From assembly GCA_964399955.1 (NCBI GenBank), contig CAYNST010000069.1:1-17468 (forward strand): a DNA stretch of 17,468 nt, given 5' to 3'. Positions 9,701 through 15,793 of this stretch are shown piece by piece. The DNA is from CAYNST01 sp964399955 (lineage in GTDB: Bacteria > Pseudomonadota > Gammaproteobacteria > Pseudomonadales > Cellvibrionaceae). The notes under the pieces are model-generated. The model saw only the letters and a list, made by a program, of their open reading frames with translations, did not search any database and was not told the DNA's origin. Positions within the stretch are counted from its first letter, which is position 1. Each line of letters opens with the position of its first letter. Position numbers and translations under genes: made by a program.

Positions 9701-10755
9701 CGCCCATTGGCGCGGCGGCAGATTTGCTGCGGCTTGGCCACCTGGAGGGTGCCCGGGTGAAGCAGGCGAGCGATATCATCTCGCGGCAGGTACGGCACAT
9801 GACCAGTCTGGTCGACGACCTGCTTGATGTGTCGCGGGTAACCCGCGGGCTGGTGGCGCTCAACCGTGTCAAACTGGATGCCAAGCGGGTGGTCAACGAT
9901 GCCATTGAGCAGGTGCGGCCGCTGATAGAGGCCCGTGGCCACAGTCTGACCCTGCACACCCCGCCTGAGTCCGCCTATGTTTGCGCCGACCAGAAACGTC
10001 TGGTGCAGGTGGTCAGCAACCTGCTGAACAATGCCGCCAAGTATACGCCGGAAGGCGGAGAGATTAGCTTGAGCGTGGAGGTTGACGGCAGGCACGTCAA
10101 GATGACGGTGGCCGACAACGGCATGGGCATGGAGCCCGAATTGCTGGGGCGTGTGTTTGAGCTGTTTGCTCAGGCCGAGCGCAGCGTTGATCGCTCTTTG
10201 GGTGGCCTGGGCATAGGCCTGGCGTTGGTCAGAAGCCTCGTCGAACTGCACGGCGGCAGCGTCCAAGCCTATAGCGACGGGCCGGGTTGCGGCACTCGCT
10301 TGACGGTTTGCCTGCCTCAACTGCATGAAGAGGCAGCACCGCCACAAGCCATCCCGTCGGAGGCCGCACCTGCGACGCCACAACGCGTGTTGAAGGTCTT
10401 GGTGGTGGATGACAATCATGACGCTGCACAGATGCTGGCCATGTACGTCGAGGCGCTGGGCCATCAGACACTGGTAGAGCACAACTCGCGCAAAGCCCTT
10501 GAGCGCGCACGCCAGCAGAAGCCGGACGTCTGCCTGTTGGACATTGGCCTGCCGGATATGGACGGCAATGAACTGGCTCGGCGGCTTCGCAGCCAGTCGG
10601 AGACTGCAGAGGCCGTTCTGGTTGCCGTCACCGGTTATGGGCAAGAGCAGGACAAACGCGCCGCGACCGAAGCCGGCTTTGACCACCACTTTGTGAAGCC
10701 GCTGGACGCCCCCAGGCTTACCCGATTACTGGAAGATACTGCAGCACAAGGCTAG
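6787..10755 (+). CDS. Soluble hybrid histidine kinase with six PAS domains, a GAF domain and a receiver
   Basis: The protein has 1322 residues and no transmembrane segment. Order: PAS1 (12-122), PAS2 (131-251), PAS3 (257-373), GAF (378-535), PAS4 (548-665), PAS5 (676-792), a short charged helix (793-816), PAS6 (817-945), HisKA with H965 in LAHELRNP, HATPase with N-box NLLNNAAKYT from 1078 and G-boxes DNGMGM and GGLGIGLAL, then a receiver (about 1200-1318) with VVDD near its start, phospho-acceptor D1252 in LLDIGLPDMDG and K in FVKP. All catalytic residues look intact. It should autophosphorylate in the cytoplasm and pass phosphate to its own receiver. Output then needs an external Hpt protein, and none is in the window. 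PAS6 shares a rare signature with a PAS of the kinase at 12349. The ATG at 6787 (with another at 6790) is chosen because PAS1 begins right after it. The ribosome site is weak, and an in-frame ATG at 6751 or TTG at 6745 is possible. Confidence 0.9.
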   Translation: MMDDKRVNQMTALLELTHDAVCVWRLDDGVVSYWNAAAEQLFGFSAGDALGKPIDRLLRTGYPGTLDDLKAVLRRDHRWQGLLLHTHKSGQQIHADSRLVCDSAADGEQLVLQTSLDVTAQVAAEQALRVSEERFRSLVMATAQAVIVCNAEGQAEEESASWRAFTGQTFEQAQGQGWSDALHPEDRERITTRWAQSVATATPYSAECRVRQANGDYRWVAVRGVPRNNSDGQVCEWVVGLSDINDKKRAAQAIRDSEERLHYALEAGSMVAWDLNLTTGFTKRSGPAKVLFGLQDGPAEEFLALVHPDDQAGLRAALNEVKNGHGQLDREFRVTVPDGGSRWVAAKAQRRFGQEDGQAYVTGVVMDITRRRQAKDRLKLLDAVTEATRAMSDPLQIIAAASRLLGGHFSASRCLYTELAEGADRLLVCHEWRATGVSACADSYPVELLGAGALANIRTGEALVVRDADRQLTPAGGQALFQALGVKAAICCRLLEEGPQVSMVGVFQQGPRDWSDADIALVEEVVERAWGHVERARAREALRRSEAHLSSLLEQTAVGILESDLSGRVIRVNDQCCRILGRSRDEVLGREMGHFTHPGDLARNLELFEQAVKSGRPFEIEKRYLRPDGSQVWVNNTVSLINPGGSGSEPTLLAIVIDITERKQAEAKLVETSSRLQFTLESAEIGNWDLDLENDLAQRSLRHDQCFGYDTPIPHWGFKEFIQHVHPEDRDLVSRQFEIAVNETQKKWHFECRVIWPDASVHWIAAHGNLYQVDGKPTKMGGIVFDITERKGHEQALRASEQQALAAARQAEDERRRLDAVLEAVPVGIAVINAEGHLHLVNPAHQLLWGEPSSRSNAARDYHLRKGWWADGSERHGTPLQPQDWAAARTLRGETTAPDIIEIESFDEPPVRRIIMVSSAPILDSSGRISGVATAQMDISDRVTAEKALRESDRRKDEFLAMLAHELRNPLAPIGAAADLLRLGHLEGARVKQASDIISRQVRHMTSLVDDLLDVSRVTRGLVALNRVKLDAKRVVNDAIEQVRPLIEARGHSLTLHTPPESAYVCADQKRLVQVVSNLLNNAAKYTPEGGEISLSVEVDGRHVKMTVADNGMGMEPELLGRVFELFAQAERSVDRSLGGLGIGLALVRSLVELHGGSVQAYSDGPGCGTRLTVCLPQLHEEAAPPQAIPSEAAPATPQRVLKVLVVDDNHDAAQMLAMYVEALGHQTLVEHNSRKALERARQQKPDVCLLDIGLPDMDGNELARRLRSQSETAEAVLVAVTGYGQEQDKRAATEAGFDHHFVKPLDAPRLTRLLEDTAAQG

Positions 10756-10770
10756 CGCACCCTTCGGCAC

Positions 10771-10785
10771 AAATTTTTTCTTTTT
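10771..10785 (+). other. T-rich tract after hybrid kinase 1
   Basis: About 16 bases after the stop of kinase 1 there is a T-rich run (two T-stretches broken by one C), but no clear GC-rich stem directly before it. It may assist transcription release or form part of the upstream element of the phoH promoter. As an intrinsic terminator it is incomplete. Confidence 0.25.
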
Positions 10786-10826
10786 GGCACATGATTCGGC
10801 AAGTACGGCGTTTGTCACATTCTGCT

Positions 10827-10832
10827 TATAAT
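10827..10832 (+). promoter_or_regulatory. Candidate -10 box upstream of phoH
   Basis: A perfect TATAAT lies in an AT-rich stretch 180 bases before phoH. A TTGTCA at 10812-10817 is close to a -35 consensus but is only nine bases away, too near to pair with it. A second possible -10, TATACT at 10882-10887, lies within GTATATAC with TG just upstream. Either could start the phoH transcript. Confidence 0.35.
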
Positions 10833-10914
10833 ATTTTGCTATCGCGCCACCGGATAGCTCCAAATGTTCTGGAATGGTGTATATACTCAAACAGGCACAT
10901 TCATCAAACCAGGC

Positions 10915-10922
10915 AAAGGAGG
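10915..10922 (+). promoter_or_regulatory. Orphan Shine-Dalgarno-like AAAGGAGG in the phoH leader
   Basis: AAAGGAGG is a near-perfect anti-16S match, yet no ATG, GTG or TTG lies at normal spacing. A TTG directly abutting it would give 13 codons ending at TAG 10962-10964, in the same frame as phoH. Just downstream, ACCC (10935-10938) can pair with GGGT (10945-10948), and that GGG can alternatively pair with CCC at 10951-10953. This may be a leader element or a ribosome standby site. Confidence 0.3.
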
Positions 10923-11012
10923 TTGAATAACGGCACCCGTTTTTGGGTATCCCAGGCGAAGTAGATAATTGCTTACTCAGCTATTAACTTGCACCGACCA
11001 GGAACTGTTATT

Positions 11013-11813
11013 ATGGCGAAAAAGTCGTTTTCGAAGCGTTCCGTACAGCAGCTTAAATACTCCGACAGTAGACGAGGCCATGAGTCCGGTAAAAAACAGC
11101 GCAACAACTACGAGGACCCTCCCAATCTCTTTGCACTCAACGCAAGACCTCAACTAGAAACAGCATACGCCGCTCGACGATCCGAGCAACCCCTCTCCGC
11201 CAGAACCCCAGCTCAGAAACGTTACATCAACGCCATAAAAAATCACTGCCTCACCTTTGGTATTGGCCCCGCAGGAACGGGTAAGAGCTATTGCGCGGCT
11301 GCACTGGCTGCCGAAGCGCTGGAATCCGGCAGAATTGAGCGCATTATTCTTACCCGTCCCGCCGTGGAGGCAGGGGAGCAACTGGGCTTTTTGCCCGGCG
11401 GTCTGGACGAGAAATTCGCCGTCTATATAGAAGCGTTTCGGGATATTCTCAATGAGCGCCTGGGCGCGGGAACCGTCAATTACAATCTGCGGCACGGCAG
11501 AATTGTTGCGGCCCCGCTGGCCTTCATGCGCGGTAAAACCTTTGGCCCAGATACATTCGTTGTATTGGACGAAGCGCAAAACACCTCCGTCGCGCAGATG
11601 AAAATGTTTCTGACCCGCATAGGGGAGGACTGTAAAGTGGTGATCAATGGCGATGTTGCGCAGAGCGATATTCGCGGCCCCAACGGTCTGGGGGACGCCG
11701 TCAAAAGACTGTCCGGCCTGCCGGGTGTGTACATTCACCAATTCGAGCGGGACGATATTGTCCGCAGCGGCCTGGTGAGGGCTGTGATTGATCGCTACGA
11801 GCTTCCCGCTTAG
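11013..11813 (+). CDS. phoH: PhoH family ATPase
   Basis: The protein has 266 residues, near E. coli PhoH. Walker A is GPAGTGKS (85-92) and Walker B is VVLDEAQN (183-190), with D186 and E187. Conserved family blocks are ILTRPAVEAGEQLGFLPG (112-129), AFMRGKTF (170-177), MKMFLTRIGE (196-205) and INGDVAQSDI (211-220). The gapless alignment through these blocks places it with PhoH itself rather than the longer YbeZ/PhoL type, which usually sits with ybeY; no ybeY is here. The first 35 residues are strongly basic (MAKKSFSKRS, then RRGH and KKQR), suggesting nucleic acid contact. PhoH is a cytoplasmic ATP-binding protein, and relatives have been linked to RNA metabolism. The ATG at 11013 has AGGA ten bases upstream; an in-frame TTG at 10989 is less likely. 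I find no convincing Pho box. It lies between two hybrid kinases on the same strand. Confidence 0.9.
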   Translation: MAKKSFSKRSVQQLKYSDSRRGHESGKKQRNNYEDPPNLFALNARPQLETAYAARRSEQPLSARTPAQKRYINAIKNHCLTFGIGPAGTGKSYCAAALAAEALESGRIERIILTRPAVEAGEQLGFLPGGLDEKFAVYIEAFRDILNERLGAGTVNYNLRHGRIVAAPLAFMRGKTFGPDTFVVLDEAQNTSVAQMKMFLTRIGEDCKVVINGDVAQSDIRGPNGLGDAVKRLSGLPGVYIHQFERDDIVRSGLVRAVIDRYELPA

Positions 11814-11823
11814 TAGAGGTTTT

Positions 11824-11848
11824 ATCCCCTGACACCGGAGTGGGGGAT
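11824..11848 (+). other. Hairpin just after phoH
   Basis: ATCCCC pairs with GGGGAT, and inside it CAC pairs with GTG around CGGA, leaving a three-base TGA bulge. It starts 11 bases after the phoH stop and has no T-tract behind it. It may protect the mRNA 3' end or act together with the next hairpin. Confidence 0.35.
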
Positions 11849-11856
11849 GCATACAC

Positions 11857-11898
11857 GCGGGTGGAATTCTGCTGCAACTGGGGCTCCGCCCGCTTTCT
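11857..11898 (+). terminator. Candidate terminator of phoH
   Basis: GCGGGTGGA (11857-11865) pairs with TCCGCCCGC (11885-11893) over nine positions with one G-U wobble, around a 19-base loop. The stem is followed at once by TTTCT. The stem is strong, but the loop is long and the T-run short, so termination may be imperfect or Rho-assisted. Confidence 0.4.
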
Positions 11899-12232
11899 GA
11901 CCAAAAAATGTTCGCGATGAGCAAGCGAGCTCAACTTTATCCAACCGCGGTGCTGCGCAGTTGCTTCGCCTACGGTGGACATATCCAAGCCTCGCCTTTA
12001 TAGTTTCTCGGACGCAAACTGAACAGTCACGGGTTGGGCTGAATGATTGCTCCAGAATAACAATTAACCTGATCATCTGTTTGGCTTTGCGCAGCGGCGT
12101 GCTGACACCGCATTCCTCCGGAGCCGATCGTGTCAATGCATGCTTACAAGCTCAGAAACTGAAAAGCTACAACCAACAATAAATAGAAGTAACCGTTCGG
12201 CTCACGCCAGAATGTGCCGGTAGCTGCGTTAT

Positions 12233-12247
12233 CTGACGGTTGGTCAG
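12233..12247 (+). repeat. Short perfect inverted repeat upstream of hybrid kinase 2
   Basis: CTGAC and GTCAG flank a five-base spacer GGTTG, about 100 bases before the kinase 2 start. It could be an operator half-site pair or a small leader hairpin. With arms of five bases it may also be chance. Confidence 0.25.
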
Positions 12248-12348
12248 CGGTGGAGTTTTTGCCCTTTTCGTCCAGCTCAGCACAAATTTGCAGGCAAACC
12301 GCGCGTTTACGGATTACTCTGAATTGTCGCCTTCAGGAAATAAAGCCC

Positions 12349-15300
12349 ATGAGCCATTGCGTTGCGGTTATCGGCAGTGCTGATCACGCCGCAGAAGTGG
12401 GGGGTCTGCTGGACGCACCATGGACCCTGCATAGAGATCCTACAGCGGATATCGCAGCCGACTGCAGAGTCTTGATTCATCAACCACCCGAATACGATGC
12501 ACTGGCGCAGTTGCGAAGTCGCTCCAGTGCCATGGCCATCCCAGAACCTGTTCTGGTTATTCAAAGTGATGTTGCAGACACGCAAACCCGTTACGCGCTG
12601 CTGCGGGCCGGCGCGATGGAGGTGCTATCGTCCGGCTTGCTTAACCGCGAGACGCTCAACGACGCGCTGTACTCTGCCCGGGCGCGGTTTGCTGCAAGCT
12701 CACAAACGGGTCTGGATGCCAAGCTCCACGAGCAGGAGCAACGTCTGGTCCTGCATTTGGAAAATTCGCCCCTGGCCGCAGTGGAGTGGGATGCGGACTT
12801 CCGCTGTATCCGCTGGACCAAACGGGCCGAGGCCATGTTCGGCTGGCGTGCGGAAGACGTCACCGGTTTGCGCATTGGTGAATGGGAGTTCATCCCCGAA
12901 GATGATCGGGCGGCGGTCAGTCAAATCATGTCCAATCTGACCCAAGGGCGCGAGGCGCAGAATATCAGCAGCAACCGCAATATACGCCGCGACGGCACGC
13001 AAGGGCATTTCGAGTGGTATAACTCCGTTCGCTTTGACGCCGCCGGCCGACTGATTTCCGTTCTGTCGCTGGTGCTCGATGTATCAGAGCGCCACCGGGC
13101 AGAGGAGGACTTGCGTCACACCACCTCGCTCCTGCGCGCCGTTACTGATACCGCCGTAGACCCCATTTTTGCCAAGAATGCCACGGGTCAAATGCTGTTG
13201 GTCAACCCCGCCGCCCTGCAGATGATTGGCAAGGCGGCAAACGAGGTCATGGGCCGCACCGCCCTGGAATGGCTGGGGGACAATGTGTACAGCCGCATGC
13301 TGATGGAAAACGATCATCGGGTGATGAGCTCGGGTAAAACGGAGGAAGTGGAGGAAGTTCTTCCTACCTCCAGGGGGCTGCGAACGTTTCTGGCGGTCAA
13401 ATCGCCGCTGCGCGATGACAGCGGCAGGGTGACGGGCCTGGTGGGTATTCGCCGCGACATCACCGACAGTAAAAAAGCTGCAGAAGCACTGCGCGCCAGT
13501 GAGGCCTTGGCGCAGCAGGCAGCAGCTCGCGCGGATGCGGAAAAAGGCCTGCTTGACGCTGTGCTGGAGGCCGCTCCGGTGGGTGTGATCGTGGCCGATG
13601 CCCAGGGTAAGCTGCTGCGCACCAACGCCGCCAACGAGCTGCTTTGGGGGACTATTCCGTATTCGCAGAGCATCGACGAATACCGGGAGTGGAAAGGCTG
13701 GTGGGCGGATCAGTCCGCGCGGCGCGGCCAGCCGCTGGACGCACACGACTGGGCCATGGCACGGGCACTGCGTGGCGAGGTAGTGCGCAAGGATCTGGTG
13801 GAGGTGGAGCCCTTCGACAAGCCGAACAGCCGGCGCACCATTATCAACAGCGGCGCGCCCGTTCGCGACCAGGAAGGCCGTATCATCGGTGCGGTGGTCG
13901 CCCAGATGGACATCACGGATCTGATCAAAGCCGAAGACGCACTGCGCGAAAGTGAAATCCGCTTCCGGGCCTTGGCAGACAACATTTCCCAACTGGCCTG
14001 GATAGCCGACGCCAGCGGCGAAGTTATCTGGGTCAACCAGCGCTGGTCCGAGTACACCGGCACCACCTTGCAGCAGGTGGGCCGCTGGCAATGGCAGAGT
14101 CTGCATCATCCGGATCGCCTGGCCGGTGTTGTTGAAAAGTTCACCCACCACATCCGCACCGGCCTGCCTTGGGAAGATACCTTCCCGCTGCGCGGCAGGG
14201 ACGGCGACTACCGTTGGTTTCTCTCCCGCGCAGTGCCCCTGCGCGACGACAGCGGGCAGGTGACGCGCTGGTTTGGCACCAATACCGATATCACCGACCA
14301 GCGCCGCGCGGAGGATGCGCTGCGTGAAGCCGACCAGCGCAAGGACGAATTCATCGCCATGCTCGCCCACGAACTGCGCAACCCACTGGCGCCGGTCCGC
14401 AGTGCCGTACAAATGCTGCAAAAGAGCAGCTCCTCCGAGCCGGCGCAACTGGCACGCGCCCGCGATATCATCAATCGCCAAGTGGCGCACATGTCGCGTC
14501 TTATCGACGATTTGCTGGACGTCTCGCGTATTGCTCGCGGCAAACTGGAGCTGCAAAAGGAGGTGTGCGATTTCGCCGTCATAGCCCGTGAGACGGCCGA
14601 AGACTACCGCGCGTCGCTGGAGGCGGCAGGCCTGAGCTTGAAAGTTACCAGCACCACCGGGCCGCTATGGGTGGAGTGCGACCCGGTGCGTATAGCGCAG
14701 ATGATTGGCAATTACCTGCAGAATGCCGGCCGCTTTACCGAAAGCGGTGGCAAAATTGAGGTTCGACTGGAAGAAGACAGCCTGCGGCAGGCGGCCAGAA
14801 TTGTGGTTGAAGATAATGGCAGTGGCATTGACCCGGCACTGTTGGCCCATCTGTTTGACGCCTTCCGCCAGGCGGACCAAGGCTTGGCTCGCAGCAAAGG
14901 CGGCCTGGGCCTGGGCCTGGCGTTGACCAAGGGCCTGGCGCAACTGCACGGCGGCCAGGTCACGGCGGAGAGCGCAGGCGCCGGCAAGGGCGCCATTTTC
15001 ACCTTGTCTTTACCCCTAACCCAGCGCCGGCATGAGCAGGCCTCGAACCTGTCTGCCGCACAGCCCTTCACCGGGCGGCGCATTCTGATTGTGGAAGACA
15101 ACCAAGACGCTGCTGAAACCTTGGGCTTGCTGCTTGAGCTGGTGGGGCATGAGGTCAAGCTTGCCTTCGACGGCAGCGCGGCACTGCCGGCGGCGCGTGA
15201 GTTTCGGCCAGAAGTGGTCATCTCCGATATCGGCCTGCCGGGGGATATGGACGGCTATGCGGTGGCCAGAGCGCTGCGAGAGGAACCTGTTTTTGAAAAC

Positions 15301-15462
15301 CTGTGGCTGATAGCGCTATCGGGCTATGCAGACGAAGAATCCCGTCGCCGCTCGGCCGCCTCCGGCTTTGACCTGCACCTGGCCAAGCCGGTGGATTTTT
15401 CTGCGCTGGAGTCCACGCTGGCACAAATCGCTCCGGGTCAGCCCCACGCTCAACAGGTTTGA
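12349..15462 (+). CDS. Soluble hybrid histidine kinase: pseudo-receiver, four PAS domains, HisKA, HATPase, receiver
   Basis: The protein has 1037 residues and no transmembrane segment. Residues 1-112 fold like a receiver by pattern (CVAVIGSADHAAEV, CRVLIHQPPEYDAL, PVLVIQSD, ALLRAGAMEVLSSGLL) but have His/Gln where the phospho-Asp should be and no conserved Lys. PAS1 (132-252), PAS2 (258-374), a helical linker, PAS3 (400-525) and PAS4 (530-650) follow. HisKA has H674 in LAHELRNP. HATPase has N-box NYLQNAGRFT from 788 and G-boxes DNGSGI and GGLGLGLAL. The C-terminal receiver (910-1030) has VEDN, D960 in SDIGLP and K in LAKP. PAS3 matches PAS6 of the kinase at 6787. The ATG at 12349 has AGGAAA about ten bases upstream; a GTG at 12214 would add 45 residues of non-domain sequence. 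No Hpt or output domain is attached. The stop lies 24 bases from the end of convergent sbtB. Confidence 0.9.
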   Translation: MSHCVAVIGSADHAAEVGGLLDAPWTLHRDPTADIAADCRVLIHQPPEYDALAQLRSRSSAMAIPEPVLVIQSDVADTQTRYALLRAGAMEVLSSGLLNRETLNDALYSARARFAASSQTGLDAKLHEQEQRLVLHLENSPLAAVEWDADFRCIRWTKRAEAMFGWRAEDVTGLRIGEWEFIPEDDRAAVSQIMSNLTQGREAQNISSNRNIRRDGTQGHFEWYNSVRFDAAGRLISVLSLVLDVSERHRAEEDLRHTTSLLRAVTDTAVDPIFAKNATGQMLLVNPAALQMIGKAANEVMGRTALEWLGDNVYSRMLMENDHRVMSSGKTEEVEEVLPTSRGLRTFLAVKSPLRDDSGRVTGLVGIRRDITDSKKAAEALRASEALAQQAAARADAEKGLLDAVLEAAPVGVIVADAQGKLLRTNAANELLWGTIPYSQSIDEYREWKGWWADQSARRGQPLDAHDWAMARALRGEVVRKDLVEVEPFDKPNSRRTIINSGAPVRDQEGRIIGAVVAQMDITDLIKAEDALRESEIRFRALADNISQLAWIADASGEVIWVNQRWSEYTGTTLQQVGRWQWQSLHHPDRLAGVVEKFTHHIRTGLPWEDTFPLRGRDGDYRWFLSRAVPLRDDSGQVTRWFGTNTDITDQRRAEDALREADQRKDEFIAMLAHELRNPLAPVRSAVQMLQKSSSSEPAQLARARDIINRQVAHMSRLIDDLLDVSRIARGKLELQKEVCDFAVIARETAEDYRASLEAAGLSLKVTSTTGPLWVECDPVRIAQMIGNYLQNAGRFTESGGKIEVRLEEDSLRQAARIVVEDNGSGIDPALLAHLFDAFRQADQGLARSKGGLGLGLALTKGLAQLHGGQVTAESAGAGKGAIFTLSLPLTQRRHEQASNLSAAQPFTGRRILIVEDNQDAAETLGLLLELVGHEVKLAFDGSAALPAAREFRPEVVISDIGLPGDMDGYAVARALREEPVFENLWLIALSGYADEESRRRSAASGFDLHLAKPVDFSALESTLAQIAPGQPHAQQV

Positions 15463-15486
15463 ATGGGCGCGGGTTGCCAGTGGGGC

Positions 15487-15789
15487 TCAGAATTTTTCCG
15501 GCCGCAGCACCTCGACATCGGTAGTCATCAGGATCATGGCGTAGTTGTCGTAGTAACGCAGGCGAAGGTGAGCGGCGATGGCTTCCGCAGTTTTGGCATC
15601 GCACACCACTTCCAAACGAATGTTGCCGCTTGGGTCCCAACTGGCGTTGCGCACGCCGCGGCTGCCCTTGCCCCTGGCGTCCGTAATGGTATAGCCGTGG
15701 GCGCCCAGGCGCTCTATGTCCTGGACCAGCAAATTCTCCAGCGCACTTTCGGTTACCACCGTCAGCAGCTTGCGCATTTTGATAGCCAT
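15487..15789 (-). CDS. sbtB: SbtB-like PII-family regulator of bicarbonate transport
   Basis: The protein has 100 residues with the ferredoxin-like PII pattern. It shows GYTITDARGKGSRGVR at residues 32-47, matching the SbtB T-loop and nucleotide-binding segment (GYT...GKGSRNVR in cyanobacteria), with R44 and R47 kept. The segment YYDNYAMILMTTDVEVL (79-95) matches the last strand. SbtB proteins bind adenine nucleotides, including cAMP, and dock onto SbtA to close it. Cyanobacterial SbtB ends in a CGPEGC-type redox loop; this one stops at EVLRPEKF and has no C-terminal cysteine. The only Cys is C63, in a strand. The start at MAIK (15789) is set by GGAGG at 15798-15802; an in-frame Met at 15834 lies inside sbtA and is less likely. 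It lies four bases downstream of the sbtA stop in the same operon, so its function is strongly implied by context. Confidence 0.88.
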   Translation of the reverse strand: MAIKMRKLLTVVTESALENLLVQDIERLGAHGYTITDARGKGSRGVRNASWDPSGNIRLEVVCDAKTAEAIAAHLRLRYYDNYAMILMTTDVEVLRPEKF

Positions 15790-15793
15790 GGCG

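Larger units (their letters stand above)
11814..12348. other. 535-base spacer between phoH and hybrid kinase 2
   Basis: No convincing gene is present. The nearest candidate is an open frame of 73 codons at 11961-12182 with no ribosome site and no recognisable motif. Sampled composition (47% in the line at 12001) is well below the adjacent coding DNA. The first 80 bases hold two hairpins that may end the phoH transcript. The rest must contain the promoter of kinase 2, though I cannot pick out a clear -35/-10 pair. Confidence 0.5.

Noticed and set aside
9403..10689. Minus-strand open frame of 428 codons
   Set aside because: It mirrors kinase 1 PAS6, HisKA, HATPase and receiver codons and shows no protein family motif.
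10785..10800. Sigma-54-like TGGCAC upstream of phoH
   Set aside because: The -24 part fits, but the expected TTGC at -12 is not at the correct spacing.
10811..10828. Possible Pho box upstream of phoH
   Set aside because: TTGTCAC resembles one half-site, but the second repeat after four bases matches only about three of seven positions.
10868..10893. LexA-like CTG...CAG around GTATATAC
   Set aside because: The CTG and CAG are 20 bases apart rather than ten, so it does not fit a gammaproteobacterial SOS box.
11961..12182. Plus-strand open frame of 73 codons between phoH and kinase 2
   Set aside because: There is no ribosome site or recognisable motif, and opposite-strand frames of similar length overlap it.
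12214..12348. GTG start extending kinase 2 by 45 residues
   Set aside because: The extension has no domain character, while ATG 12349 has an AGGAAA site and begins directly at the first strand of the receiver-like domain.
13084..14556. Minus-strand open frame of 490 codons
   Set aside because: It lies fully antisense to the PAS and kinase core of kinase 2, has no recognisable domain and is explained by high-GC codon use.
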